Shown in pieces: positions 26,211 through 35,863 of a stretch of 64,000 nt of DNA (position 1 is its first letter; each line of letters opens with the position of its first letter). The stretch spans positions 1 to 64,000 of the forward strand of contig JAAVZR010000043.1 in the NCBI GenBank assembly GCA_022791755.1, written 5' to 3'. Origin of the DNA: Lachnospiraceae bacterium (GTDB lineage: Bacteria; Bacillota; Clostridia; Lachnospirales; Lachnospiraceae). The notes below the pieces were generated by a model. That model searched no databases. It had not been told where the DNA came from and saw only the letters and a list, made by a program, of their open reading frames with translations. A program made the position numbers and the translations under genes.

Positions 26211-27776
26211 TTACCATGTCCGCGGTGTCAGTACAAAATAATCCTGATTATAAATCTTATGCTGCTCCTCTAAAATCCGGAGTATCTCTTCCTGACCATT
26301 TGTCAGGCCCACAAAAAGAACCATATTTTCTTTTCTCAGAACGGCATCCGGATGACATATGGGAAGATTCAACAGCTCCCCCTGTTTATAGCTGTCAATA
26401 AAACCTTTTAGCTGCAAAAACGGAAAAAAGGTCTCGATCATTACCTTTATCGTATTAGCCAGCCGGCCGGCCCCCCAGATATATGCCTGCCTCTTCCCTG
26501 TTGTGGCCAGTTTCTCAAGAACCTCTTTTATATGGTAAACATACCAAAGCTTCAGACGTACCAGTTCCGGATGCAGAATCGTATCTTTTTTTCCGTTATA
26601 TAGCGTTATCATATCAGAAAACCTCTCACAGATACCTTCTATTCTGATTGGCGGGGGTTCATGAAAATCCTCCAGAACATGTCCATAGTACCTTTCCAGC
26701 TCAAGCCTTACGCTTTTGGAAGAATGCAGCTTTCTGTAGGTGTCACTGGCATTGCTCAATATTTGCGTCGTTCTGCCCGCTTTTCTTTCTCTCTCAAACT
26801 GCAAGATTTTTCGGGCTATTGCTGAATCGGAATACCCGTCGCACAGATACCCATTGTATCCGTCCTCAATCACCTCAGGAACTCCGGCCACCGGGGTCGA
26901 TATTATTACCAGGCCATGAGCCATGGCTTCCGATATTACATTAGGATACGATTCACAGGTACTCCCGCACAAAAGCACATCTGCTTTTTCATACTCGTCT
27001 TCCATATTGGTACAAAAACCTACCATATGAATCAACTCCCCTAAGTTCTTCTGCTCCAGATAGTGTCTGCACGCCTTGGCGTAAGGACCCATATCGTAGC
27101 CATACAGGAACAGCTCTCCATCCACCCCTTTTGCCAGCGCCAGTTCAAAGGCTTTTATAACCTCTAACTGATTCTTCCTTACACAAACGCCGCCGACGCA
27201 GCAATATCGTACCCTCCCATTCCCATCCCTGCTTCTTTGCATTCTGTTTCCCATGGGTTCCTCTGCCGCGGTTCGGATACATATTGAATCCGTATGGATT
27301 AGTTCCTTCCATATATCTGCGTAGTACCGGGAATCACAAATATGATAGCGAGGAAAGATATCCGTATAGGGAACCGAAAAAAATTCTCTCTGTATCTGAT
27401 AAATATTCATTATATGCGGGATTTTCAGTTCCCTGCCTGTCAGCTCCACTATGGGATTGATTTGTATGGAATGCAGCAGGTCAGGGGAATATCTCTTTAC
27501 GATATCCCTGACGATCCTGTAATTTTTGATAACTGAAATAATATCTATGTCCTCTGGCTGTGACGAAACCACAAAGGGCATCCGGACTATCTCGATGTTC
27601 TTTTTAGCACATAACCTGAAATACTCCTCTGCGATCGTTTCATTTTTATAATCAGATATTGACAGAACGACTTCATGGCCGGCATTCTTCATCAAAACAG
27701 CCTGACGGAGCAATGTGTGGGCAGCCCCGCCAAAGCCCAGTCCCTCATCCAGAAAATACATGATCTTTAAGATCAT
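26211..27776 (-). CDS. GT4 family glycosyltransferase with C-terminal Rossmann module
   Basis: Protein of 521 aa. Residues 1 to about 365 are a retaining GT-B (GT4) glycosyltransferase: a glycine-rich start (GLGFGGAAHTLL), the donor-binding block with CGSTCESYPNVISEAMAHGL, and PVAGVPEVI. Residues about 429-521 are the shared module (AYIWGAGRLAN, GFIDSYKQG, MVLFVGLTN). The ATG at 27776 has GGGAGGAAATGG upstream. The gene overlaps the next upstream gene by 32 bases. Donor sugar unknown. Confidence 0.84.
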   Translation of the reverse strand: MILKIMYFLDEGLGFGGAAHTLLRQAVLMKNAGHEVVLSISDYKNETIAEEYFRLCAKKNIEIVRMPFVVSSQPEDIDIISVIKNYRIVRDIVKRYSPDLLHSIQINPIVELTGRELKIPHIMNIYQIQREFFSVPYTDIFPRYHICDSRYYADIWKELIHTDSICIRTAAEEPMGNRMQRSRDGNGRVRYCCVGGVCVRKNQLEVIKAFELALAKGVDGELFLYGYDMGPYAKACRHYLEQKNLGELIHMVGFCTNMEDEYEKADVLLCGSTCESYPNVISEAMAHGLVIISTPVAGVPEVIEDGYNGYLCDGYSDSAIARKILQFERERKAGRTTQILSNASDTYRKLHSSKSVRLELERYYGHVLEDFHEPPPIRIEGICERFSDMITLYNGKKDTILHPELVRLKLWYVYHIKEVLEKLATTGKRQAYIWGAGRLANTIKVMIETFFPFLQLKGFIDSYKQGELLNLPICHPDAVLRKENMVLFVGLTNGQEEILRILEEQHKIYNQDYFVLTPRTW

Positions 27777-28845
27777 TTACCATTTCCTCCCATGTGACAC
27801 ATACCGTTTCCTGGTTATTCATTTCTTTTATCTGTGACAAAAGTTCTGTGCTGAAACCCCTTGCCATTATCAGAACTACTCCGTTGAACGATCTCAATAC
27901 CTCTGGTGAAGAAATCTCTGTGCCTTCTCTTGCCTGTCTCCACAGCTGTTTATTATTGTCAACCCAAAAAGGAATTCTCAAACCTCCTCCCCACAGGATA
28001 CGATACATATCCCTTCCCCATTGCCCTGCGCCAAAGATTGCGAGCTCTGTCTTCGTTTCTTCTGTCTGTCTTTGTTTTACATAATCCAAAATACAATCGG
28101 GATACTCATCCAATAATTTTCTGAAACAGAAGGGCCCCCATTTCATATCCATCACGTGTTCCACATAGTCCCTCTCCTCCGGCGGATAACACGGTAAATA
28201 TTTTTGGGAAATACGCATTGTTTCACAGGCGCAGAGTTCGGATTGCCGATTACTGATTCCTCCCAGACGAAAATTTGCCAGCACCTCGTCAATAAAAACG
28301 AATGAAACCCCGCTTGTATAAAAGCGCAGCATTAGCTCATAGTCTGCCGCAATCCGATATTCCAATGAAAAAAGGCCGCATTTCTCATAAATATCTTTTC
28401 TGATGAAAGCGGTAGCATGCGGAACCTCCATTTCAAATCTCAATTTGTTAATGTCAGTCGGTATCATAAGTTTTTCTTCACCATTTTCATTAATCAGGTT
28501 TAACTTTCCATAGACGACATCGGCATCCGAGCGATAAAAGCATTGACGCACATTTTTTAACGCATCGGATTCATACCAGTCATCTGAATTTATAATCCCT
28601 ATGATCTCCCCCTTTGCCAGCGATATCCCTTTATTCATAGCGTCGTATATCCCCTGATCCGGCTCGCTAACCATAACATCGATGCCATCCTTATATTTAT
28701 CCAGGATCATCCGCGTCCTGTCCGTGGAGCCGCCGTCTATAATAATATACTCGACTTCCTCATCTTTCTGTTTCATAACGCTTTTTATTGTCTGCTCAAT
28801 GGTTGCTTCGCTGTTCAGGCAAACCGTAATGACTGAAATTTTCAT
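27745..28845 (-). CDS. GT2 family glycosyltransferase with C-terminal Rossmann module
   Basis: Protein of 366 aa. The GT2 domain is at about 1-215, of the WcaA/colanic-acid type, with ISVITVCLNSEATIEQTIKS, IIDGGSTDRT, SEPDQGIYDAMNKG and a DxD-like site in IINSDDWYE. The shared Rossmann module occupies about 268-366 (LAIFGAGQWG, FWVDNNKQLW, GVVLIMARG). The strong match to one-step family 2 glycosyltransferases suggests it extends the repeat unit. Overlaps neighbours at both ends. Confidence 0.84.
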   Translation of the reverse strand: MKISVITVCLNSEATIEQTIKSVMKQKDEEVEYIIIDGGSTDRTRMILDKYKDGIDVMVSEPDQGIYDAMNKGISLAKGEIIGIINSDDWYESDALKNVRQCFYRSDADVVYGKLNLINENGEEKLMIPTDINKLRFEMEVPHATAFIRKDIYEKCGLFSLEYRIAADYELMLRFYTSGVSFVFIDEVLANFRLGGISNRQSELCACETMRISQKYLPCYPPEERDYVEHVMDMKWGPFCFRKLLDEYPDCILDYVKQRQTEETKTELAIFGAGQWGRDMYRILWGGGLRIPFWVDNNKQLWRQAREGTEISSPEVLRSFNGVVLIMARGFSTELLSQIKEMNNQETVCVTWEEMVNDLKDHVFSG

Positions 28846-30278
28846 AGAGATTTCCTTTTTCCTTTTTTAAGACAGTATGTCGTATCTTCCGCTTGAAGCA
28901 ATACCGTATCCAGTCTCTCTCCAAAGCGATCCAGAGTAAACTGTTTTTCATATGTTTCTCTTGCTTTTCGCCCAATTAACGGTAATTGTTCTCTGTTATA
29001 AAAGACACTACTTATTTTTTTAGCCAAATCATCGCTGTCTCCTGTCTTAAAAATAAAACCGTTTTCACCATCCTCTATATAGTCTGCCATTCCAACCGAG
29101 CTGGATACAATGCAAACGTTGCCATGCATCATAGACTCTGTCACTACCATCGACAAGGTCTCTTCGTGAGAAGGGCATACCAGCACATCCATTCTTCCAT
29201 ATGCTTCCCGAATCTTTTCCCGATCCATCTCTCCCCACAATACTACCGACGGCTCGTGGGAAGCCATCTCTCTGACTTCATCGCTGTAGGAATCATGGCC
29301 AAGCAAACCGATAATCCAAAATAATGCGTTCTCTTTTAATTCTCCTGATACTTTCTTTATCGCTTTGAGAAAAATATCCTGTGCTTTCAGGGGAATTACG
29401 CCTCCAATGACGGCAAAAATCATTTTTCTGTTTTTACTTCTGTCTTCTCCCCCGCCTTGCTCATCCGGTATTCCATATGCAAGCGTTTCCATAATCCTTC
29501 CCGGAAAGTAATGATTAAACCCTCTCTGTGCTATTCTGCTCACCGCATATATTCTGATGTTCTTAAACAAATCCTGACTTGCGCATTCTCCATATTGTTC
29601 CAAAGTTGGCTCATAAAAAGCCATCGGCTCATGAATCCACCAGATTACAGGCTTTAATTTGCTGATCGCTTCGGCACACGGCATCATTTGGAAAACATTC
29701 ACAATCACTATGTCAAATTGCTCTACGAAAATAAGTTCTTCACTGTGGAGATAGGGGAGGGCAGGACAAATCATAATATTCAAACCGTCATTTTTAAATT
29801 CATGAATAAAAACCGGGTTTCCTCCGGGAGCTGCCACCACCACATTATATTTACGCTGTTGCAATGCTTTTGCCGCGTAAACGGCCGCTAACGATCCCCC
29901 GTTATAACCCAGATCCGTCGAAATAATCAGCACTTTTTTCCCCGGATGCAGCACATTGGGATTTCCACAGTAAAAACGAAAATTTCCTCTGTTTTTTTCA
30001 CTTTCCAGCCTTGCCCAATTCCATATTTTTTCCTCATCGACCCCCACAGAAAGAAGCTGCTTTCTCATATCACTCGTTTTCGCACTCATAAGAAGGACAA
30101 TATCAAAATCCAGGTTTACCACTTGGGAAACTGCCATAACAGGAACCCCGTCTATATATGTCCCCTGGATATCCGGATTATTGTCGATAAGAGCCATCCG
30201 CTCTACATCCGAATAAGAAAAAAGCTTTTCTTTTCTTTTTTCATAGAATTTTCCCGCTCCAAAAATTATAGCTTTCAC
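28842..30278 (-). CDS. GT4 family glycosyltransferase with N-terminal Rossmann module
   Basis: Protein of 478 aa starting with a GTG at 30278, chosen because GAGAAAGGG lies just upstream and the upstream gene ends 2 bases earlier; the longer frame begins with TTG. Residues 1 to about 88 are the shared module (KAIIFGAGKFYEK, ALIDNNPDIQG, FDIVLLMSA). The rest is a GT-B GT4 domain: YNGGSLAAVYAAKAL at its start, VCPSHEETLSMVVTESMMHG in the donor site. The module here forms the very N-terminus, opposite to the GT2 proteins. Confidence 0.83.
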   Translation of the reverse strand: MKAIIFGAGKFYEKRKEKLFSYSDVERMALIDNNPDIQGTYIDGVPVMAVSQVVNLDFDIVLLMSAKTSDMRKQLLSVGVDEEKIWNWARLESEKNRGNFRFYCGNPNVLHPGKKVLIISTDLGYNGGSLAAVYAAKALQQRKYNVVVAAPGGNPVFIHEFKNDGLNIMICPALPYLHSEELIFVEQFDIVIVNVFQMMPCAEAISKLKPVIWWIHEPMAFYEPTLEQYGECASQDLFKNIRIYAVSRIAQRGFNHYFPGRIMETLAYGIPDEQGGGEDRSKNRKMIFAVIGGVIPLKAQDIFLKAIKKVSGELKENALFWIIGLLGHDSYSDEVREMASHEPSVVLWGEMDREKIREAYGRMDVLVCPSHEETLSMVVTESMMHGNVCIVSSSVGMADYIEDGENGFIFKTGDSDDLAKKISSVFYNREQLPLIGRKARETYEKQFTLDRFGERLDTVLLQAEDTTYCLKKGKRKSL

Positions 30279-30279
30279 T

Positions 30280-31941
30280 CTATGCCCTTTCTCTGAATGA
30301 TTCAAAATCCCCGATTTTTTCTTTTTGAAGCTCTTCCATTAAACAGACCATCTGTCCTGTTTTCTCTAAAGTGGTCATATCTTCTATTTTTGAGTAAATC
30401 GTCCCTCTCTTGCATTCTATAAAAAATAATTTCTTTCTTTTGATATATGCATTTAGAATATCCGTAAGAGTGGGCATCGTTTTTTCTTTTTGCAGCCTTT
30501 TAACAATCCCCCTCAATTCATGATCGAAAACATATTTTCCTAAAAGGCTGTCGTTTCCTGCTCTGTAATCTCCATATGCCTCTTTGGGCACCTCTCTGTC
30601 CTCGCCCAATCGTATGCTTTCTGTGTGTTCCGAAAAAAAAGCCTTTGTCCCCCATACGCAGGCGCCGTCAAACGTACATAATTTTTCTGCCAGTTCCTTT
30701 GCGATTCCTATGCCATGTATGAAATAATCCGCATACAGCAAAACTGTTTTCGATGCGGTCAGATCTTCTGCCTGATCCGATATATGACTCGCTACACAGT
30801 AAGTATCCGATACCAGATAACGGATCCTCATGCCATAGGATTCTCCATGACCAATGATCCTTTCATACTCCTCTTTTACTGCTTTTGTCACAATGATATA
30901 AACCTGCTCGATATGCAGTAATTTCAAGGTATTTAAAGCATAAAACATCATCGGTTTATTTCCTACCAGAAGCAGCTTCTCCTTCTCTTTTTCCAGAGAG
31001 CTTCCCACAATCATTCCTGTCGCCCTGTTATATCCGTGACACAAAAAATGATATTCATTCTCTTCTTCGCGCATTAAGGATGCCAAAATACCGCCTCCGC
31101 ATGCCGAATACACACACATTTTTGCTTTCGATATCGCATAAAGCGCATACAGATACTTTACATCGCGTTCATACCCATTTTCTTTTTGATAAACTGCATT
31201 CAGTGTGTCATATCCTAGATCTCCGTATCTCTTAGCCTCTACTGAAAAAACTTTTCCAGGATATCGTTTCTCAAAATCCGCTAAAATCCTCTGATCTTCT
31301 GTGGCAAGAAAAAGTTTGGATCCCGGCGCCCGATCCTGTATGCTGTCCACCCATGTAAAAATTTCATCCTCATGAATCGGTTTCAGATGCCCTACCGGCT
31401 TTAGTTCTTTATAATCTGTCCCCCTTGCTAAAATTCCAATTATGTCTTCTTCCGTTTTAACGTGTTGGCCAAGACAGTGATCAAAATGCTCTCTAAGTTC
31501 TTTTTTTATTCGAATATTTTGTTGAAAATACTGCCGCCACAGGATCGCTTCCTGATTATAAAAATCCGTAAATTTTTCTGCGTCCAGGCTTTGCCTGTAA
31601 TGAAACGTTCCAACATCGTCTATGACAAAGAAATCGCCGCTGGCATAAGCATCTTTTACACAGACATGGGACGGCTGCTCAAAAAAATATTCCCATACAT
31701 TCTCTATTCCGGTCTTTTTCGCATCGTACTGAGGAAGTTTGCAATTCTGCCAGTCCACCACAGGGAGAAATCCATTTTCTATTCCAAACCGAATTCCCAT
31801 AAGTGTGTATAATACGTACCAGCCTAAACCTGCCGTGGAAATCAAATGATCTCCCATCTTTAAAACCAAATATTTTTTATCCGTTTCCACCCTTGAGCAT
31901 AGCGTATTATTTCTCCATATCGTATATTCTCTGTCATCCAT
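30280..31941 (-). CDS. Fucosyltransferase-like protein fused to an RmlA-like domain lacking its signature loop
   Basis: Protein of 553 aa. Residues about 20-300 resemble the GT23/NodZ-type fucosyltransferase superfamily, with LARGTDYKEL (about 171-180) in place of the R-x-T-D motif and LFLATEDQRILADF. Residues about 307-553 align by eye with RmlA-type sugar-1-phosphate nucleotidylyltransferases: LLLVGNKPMMFYALNTL, then a D-containing strand YADYFIHG, then LTDILNAYIKRKK. The glycine-rich nucleotide-binding signature (GGSGTRL in RmlA) is missing, so catalysis by that domain is doubtful. It lacks the shared Rossmann module. Function uncertain. Confidence 0.62.
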   Translation of the reverse strand: MDDREYTIWRNNTLCSRVETDKKYLVLKMGDHLISTAGLGWYVLYTLMGIRFGIENGFLPVVDWQNCKLPQYDAKKTGIENVWEYFFEQPSHVCVKDAYASGDFFVIDDVGTFHYRQSLDAEKFTDFYNQEAILWRQYFQQNIRIKKELREHFDHCLGQHVKTEEDIIGILARGTDYKELKPVGHLKPIHEDEIFTWVDSIQDRAPGSKLFLATEDQRILADFEKRYPGKVFSVEAKRYGDLGYDTLNAVYQKENGYERDVKYLYALYAISKAKMCVYSACGGGILASLMREEENEYHFLCHGYNRATGMIVGSSLEKEKEKLLLVGNKPMMFYALNTLKLLHIEQVYIIVTKAVKEEYERIIGHGESYGMRIRYLVSDTYCVASHISDQAEDLTASKTVLLYADYFIHGIGIAKELAEKLCTFDGACVWGTKAFFSEHTESIRLGEDREVPKEAYGDYRAGNDSLLGKYVFDHELRGIVKRLQKEKTMPTLTDILNAYIKRKKLFFIECKRGTIYSKIEDMTTLEKTGQMVCLMEELQKEKIGDFESFRERA

Positions 31942-31986
31942 CCTTCTCCACCATGTCCGTAATCTTATTCAAAGCTGCTTTTTTGG

Positions 31987-33441
31987 TTAAGGAAAAAGTA
32001 TCTCCTCCCAAAAATTCACATGCGGTTCCATAAGACTTTTGGGATAAACGGCTCCATGGGCTGATTCTCCCATTTTACGCAGATATTCCCGATGACTGGC
32101 CAGATACTCGATTCTGTCAGCCGCACTGACAAAATCCCCCACAGGAACCCTGTACCCGTTCACGCCATCCGTAATATCTTCTCTGGTTCCCGACGTCTCT
32201 GTTACAACAGGAACTGCTCCGTTTCCCATAGCTTCTATTATGCTAATGCTTCGTCCTTCATAATCTGCCAGGTTAATACAGATATCCTGGCGATGCCAGA
32301 AAGCAGAGATTTCAGTCCGTTTCACTCTCCCCAAAAACCGAATTCGTTTATTCAGATTATGTTCATACATATATTGTTCCATCTGTGGTCTCCCTGGCCC
32401 GTCCCCGGCCAGTTCCACCATATAATTTACTTTTCTTTGTTCAAGGATACGGATGCATTTCAAAAGTAAATCCATTCTTTTTTGAGAATGTTCCCGTTCG
32501 CTCCAATGATCGATACGTCCGGCATAACCAATCCGAATCGGCTGGTCATAATCTTCTGTGTAAGAACGAACCAATGTCTTTTTGCAGGCAAAGGGACACG
32601 TCATGGAGTAAACCAGCTCTGGGGCTACGCCATCTTGTATCATATCATTTCGGATATCCTGACTGACGCCAATATAAATATCCGTACACTCCCTAAAGTC
32701 TCTGTATGCGTCATATACCGCTTCGCAGCTATTATGGATTACCGATATTATTTTAATTTGGTCCGGATAGAAGCATTTCACCAGGTACGCTGCCAGCATT
32801 ACCTCATCGGTTGAACAGGTAACCACCTTACAAGGCAATTTAATCAAAATGACCTCTGCCAATTTCCATATGGAAGAAGGTACAAATCTCATATCATGGT
32901 TAATATCCACATCTATGATATGGCCCAGCAGATCTTCTTCTATATCATATGTTCCCCCGTCTGAAATAATATAGGTACTTTTTCTTCCCCGTGACAATAA
33001 TGCCTTACAGATATCCATTGTCCAGGATTCGACTCCCCCAAGAACCAGGCCCTGATAGCAGTCAAACAGTACCGTCTCTTCTTTTTGCGTATTGATTGTA
33101 TATTCTGTTATCCATCGCCTGATCTTTGAATGATCTCTGTAAATCTCAAGAATCAAGTCATAAAACCCGATTTCCTTTATGGAATTCCAATAAAATAGAT
33201 CCTGATACTGTCTTCTTATCTGTTCTACGGCCTCAGGGTTCGACATAGTGATACATACCGATACATTTTGTAATTTTTCCGCTTCCTTTGGCGGTTGAAT
33301 CGGATAACCGCTGATCTCCTTCCCCCACTTCTTTTCATCGCTGTCTATCACAGCCACAACAGAAACGTCAGACCATTTCAATATTTCACATAATGCTCTG
33401 CATCTCTTTCCTGCTCCATACAGAATTACTTCACGAACCAT
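31987..33441 (-). CDS. GT4 family glycosyltransferase with N-terminal Rossmann module
   Basis: Protein of 484 aa. Residues 1 to about 95 are the shared module (EVILYGAGKRC with GAG at 9-11, VIDSDEKKWG, VSVCITMSN). Residues about 120-484 form a GT4 GT-B domain: GLVLGGVESWTMD at the N-terminal loop, IGYAGRIDHWSE, and INLADYEGRSISIIEAMGNG in the donor site. The ATG overlaps the stop codon of the radical SAM gene (TAATG), so translation is coupled. Confidence 0.84.
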   Translation of the reverse strand: MVREVILYGAGKRCRALCEILKWSDVSVVAVIDSDEKKWGKEISGYPIQPPKEAEKLQNVSVCITMSNPEAVEQIRRQYQDLFYWNSIKEIGFYDLILEIYRDHSKIRRWITEYTINTQKEETVLFDCYQGLVLGGVESWTMDICKALLSRGRKSTYIISDGGTYDIEEDLLGHIIDVDINHDMRFVPSSIWKLAEVILIKLPCKVVTCSTDEVMLAAYLVKCFYPDQIKIISVIHNSCEAVYDAYRDFRECTDIYIGVSQDIRNDMIQDGVAPELVYSMTCPFACKKTLVRSYTEDYDQPIRIGYAGRIDHWSEREHSQKRMDLLLKCIRILEQRKVNYMVELAGDGPGRPQMEQYMYEHNLNKRIRFLGRVKRTEISAFWHRQDICINLADYEGRSISIIEAMGNGAVPVVTETSGTREDITDGVNGYRVPVGDFVSAADRIEYLASHREYLRKMGESAHGAVYPKSLMEPHVNFWEEILFP

Positions 33442-34625
33442 TATTTTTTCACCTGTTCTGCTGCCGGTATCGGATATTTTTTTGCTTCTGCTCCGTTACA
33501 GCGGTCACACATATCCAAATACCCTTTTTCCGAATATCCCAAGGTAAATTCCAGCAATTCCTTTTTAAAATCTTCTCCTGTTAATTTGTCTAAATCCAGA
33601 TAATCATCCTTCCCAAGACCATAACCCAAATTCTCTGATACACTTCGCGCCATTACACAATAATAAAATCTGTTTTCCCGAATCTCCCGGCACGGTGTGC
33701 GGCAGGAATCAAACACCTTGATTAATTCATCTTTTGTTCCTTTCCGTTCCAGATAATCAAAACCATAGTCCATCCACTCCCACTCCTCTTCGCCAAGTGC
33801 ATATGGAATGCCGTTTCTATCCAGAACTTCTGTCAGTCGCTCGTATTTTTCTTTCAGCCATGGCAGTTGTCCGGCATAATTGGAAATCCTGAACAATACG
33901 TTATACTTTTGACATGCGTCTAAAATCTCTTCCGATGGAATAAGCGTCCCATTGGTAGTAATGCTGTAAACGCCTATCCTCTCTCTGTATTTTTCTCCAA
34001 TATATGGAATCACCTTTGCCAATTCTCTGTACAGCAGCGGTTCTCCGCCTATCAACACAAATTCTTTAATGAAATCAACTTTGGAAAAAAATGAATCCGC
34101 ACTTCTGTAAACCTGCTCCGGCGTCATATCTCTTGCCGTATTATTGTTGACTGCATAACATCCATGGGCACATTTTCTGCATTTCAATGTGCATCTTTCT
34201 GTCAATGTAATTTGAGCAAGCGAGACAAACGTTTTATTATAAAAATATACGGATATTACAGGGAAAATAACATCGCAAAATTCATCGTGCAGAAAATAAT
34301 CTTTTCCTTCTTCTAAATCAAAGGATTTTAACTGTTTATCTATAACAGGAGTGTTTTTCTGAGACACAGAGACAACGATGACGCCATCTCTGCGATGTAG
34401 AAATTCTTTTAACGAATATACCTTATAATTATCGTATTCTTGCCTCTGTTTCTCTATACTATTATCAATATATCCCGCAAAGCAATCATATTTCTGTAAT
34501 ATTTTGGAAATCTCTCTTCCTTTTATCCCTGCCCCGAAAACGTAGAATTGCGGTGTTTTTGAATAGCATTTTATTAACTGACCTGCCAGCCAGTCTTTCT
34601 CATGCCCCTTATTTTTCCAAAGCAT
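33441..34625 (-). CDS. Radical SAM protein with N-terminal Rossmann module
   Basis: Protein of 394 aa. Residues about 26-113 are the shared module (FYVFGAGIKG, GYIDNSIEKQ, GVIVVSVSQ). A radical SAM core follows with CTLKCRKC (C145, C149, C152), IGGEPLLY and ITTNGTL. Further cysteines near the C-terminus (CRTPC, CVMAR, CDRCNGAE) suggest a SPASM-like auxiliary cluster. Such enzymes in glycan clusters can modify sugars or aglycones by radical chemistry; the reaction here is unknown. Good AAGGAGAATCG ribosome binding site, 17-base overlap with the upstream gene. Confidence 0.8.
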   Translation of the reverse strand: MLWKNKGHEKDWLAGQLIKCYSKTPQFYVFGAGIKGREISKILQKYDCFAGYIDNSIEKQRQEYDNYKVYSLKEFLHRRDGVIVVSVSQKNTPVIDKQLKSFDLEEGKDYFLHDEFCDVIFPVISVYFYNKTFVSLAQITLTERCTLKCRKCAHGCYAVNNNTARDMTPEQVYRSADSFFSKVDFIKEFVLIGGEPLLYRELAKVIPYIGEKYRERIGVYSITTNGTLIPSEEILDACQKYNVLFRISNYAGQLPWLKEKYERLTEVLDRNGIPYALGEEEWEWMDYGFDYLERKGTKDELIKVFDSCRTPCREIRENRFYYCVMARSVSENLGYGLGKDDYLDLDKLTGEDFKKELLEFTLGYSEKGYLDMCDRCNGAEAKKYPIPAAEQVKK

Positions 34626-35850
34626 ACGATTCTCCTTCGCTTCCGATTCTCTCTACAATTTGCCCTTCATAACAATCATCTAAAACAATCTCCTGCGGTT
34701 GATGGCACCAGCTCAGTTCCGCCACACACTTTCCGGGGATTTCGATTCTGTCTTGAGCATTGCGGATAAACCATTCGTATTCATTGTCAATTTGTCCGAT
34801 ATCCAATGTCTGAATCCCCTCTGCTCCAAGATCATATGCCAAAACGGTTGCGGCAGGCCCCAGGGATACCAGTACCAGTTCGTTTTCTGTCACCATCTCC
34901 CTCACTGTATTTATTATTTTATCATATTGTGAAAAGGCATTTTTTTCAGGACAAATCACACGTCTTATTCTGTCAGCATTAATAAAGAGGTCATTCCCCA
35001 CCCCCATTTTAGAATTTTCCCCTTCCACAATTAACAGCTCCCGTTTATTCCAGATTTTTTTAAACAACTTAAAAATCTTTTCTGCGTGACGTTTGTCTTC
35101 ATACATTAGATATGGTCTTGAAACATATGCATCAAAATAAAATCGGTTAAAATCAAAAAAGCTCATAACCTCTTTTCTTGTATCGCCATACAAATATTGT
35201 CTGATTGCATTTGCCGCTTTTTCCGTATACCTATCTAAATTCCCAAAATTATCTGCAATCGCAATAGCAATATTATCATTACTAGAACCGATAATCTCTT
35301 TTAATCTTTTTGAGAGGTTCTTATCCACTTTTTGATACCACGGGCGTTCTGTTTCTCTCATTATTTCAAACTCGCCATCGCCAAAACGGCATAACGACAC
35401 TTTATTTTCCAATATATAATTCAGCAGTTCCTCTGCGCTTTTTATGGTTGGTCCCTTCTCCACCCCCAATTCATATGGCAGATTATTCAACTTCCACTTA
35501 TATATCTGTAATTCTTCTTCTAAATCTATTATTTTTTTAACTCTCTCATCTATAATTCCGTGAAAATCTCTTTTATTATCCCAGAAAATAAGTATTTTAT
35601 TGTCTTCAATGCCTAAAGCTCTGCAATCTTCCAATAAGGGCCAATAATTTTTCGCTCCGATTACTATATAATCAAAGTCCTCTGATTTCAAGATATCTGG
35701 CGACGCTATAAACACGTCTTCTATAACGGCCTCTCCCAACCTTTTTTTATTCCTGTCCACGATACCTGCAATAACGCACCTATCTTTATTGACCGCGTCA
35801 TAAACTGTTCTTACATACTTACCGGCGCCCCAGATATATATTTTTTTCAT
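34609..35850 (-). CDS. GT-D fold (DUF1792) glycosyltransferase with N-terminal Rossmann module
   Basis: Protein of 413 aa. Residues 1 to about 92 are the shared module (IYIWGAGKYV, GIVDRNKKRLG, DYIVIGAKNY). After a short helical linker, residues about 130-390 match the DUF1792/GT-D family known from streptococcal adhesin glycosylation, with the metal-binding D-x-E of RFGDGE at 155-160 and a late VLVSLGPAATVLAYDL strand. It probably transfers a hexose onto a glycan or glycoprotein. GC content here is low (30 percent of the 60 bases at 35221-35280). Confidence 0.8.
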   Translation of the reverse strand: MKKIYIWGAGKYVRTVYDAVNKDRCVIAGIVDRNKKRLGEAVIEDVFIASPDILKSEDFDYIVIGAKNYWPLLEDCRALGIEDNKILIFWDNKRDFHGIIDERVKKIIDLEEELQIYKWKLNNLPYELGVEKGPTIKSAEELLNYILENKVSLCRFGDGEFEIMRETERPWYQKVDKNLSKRLKEIIGSSNDNIAIAIADNFGNLDRYTEKAANAIRQYLYGDTRKEVMSFFDFNRFYFDAYVSRPYLMYEDKRHAEKIFKLFKKIWNKRELLIVEGENSKMGVGNDLFINADRIRRVICPEKNAFSQYDKIINTVREMVTENELVLVSLGPAATVLAYDLGAEGIQTLDIGQIDNEYEWFIRNAQDRIEIPGKCVAELSWCHQPQEIVLDDCYEGQIVERIGSEGESYALEK

Positions 35851-35863
35851 AATCCACTTCCTT

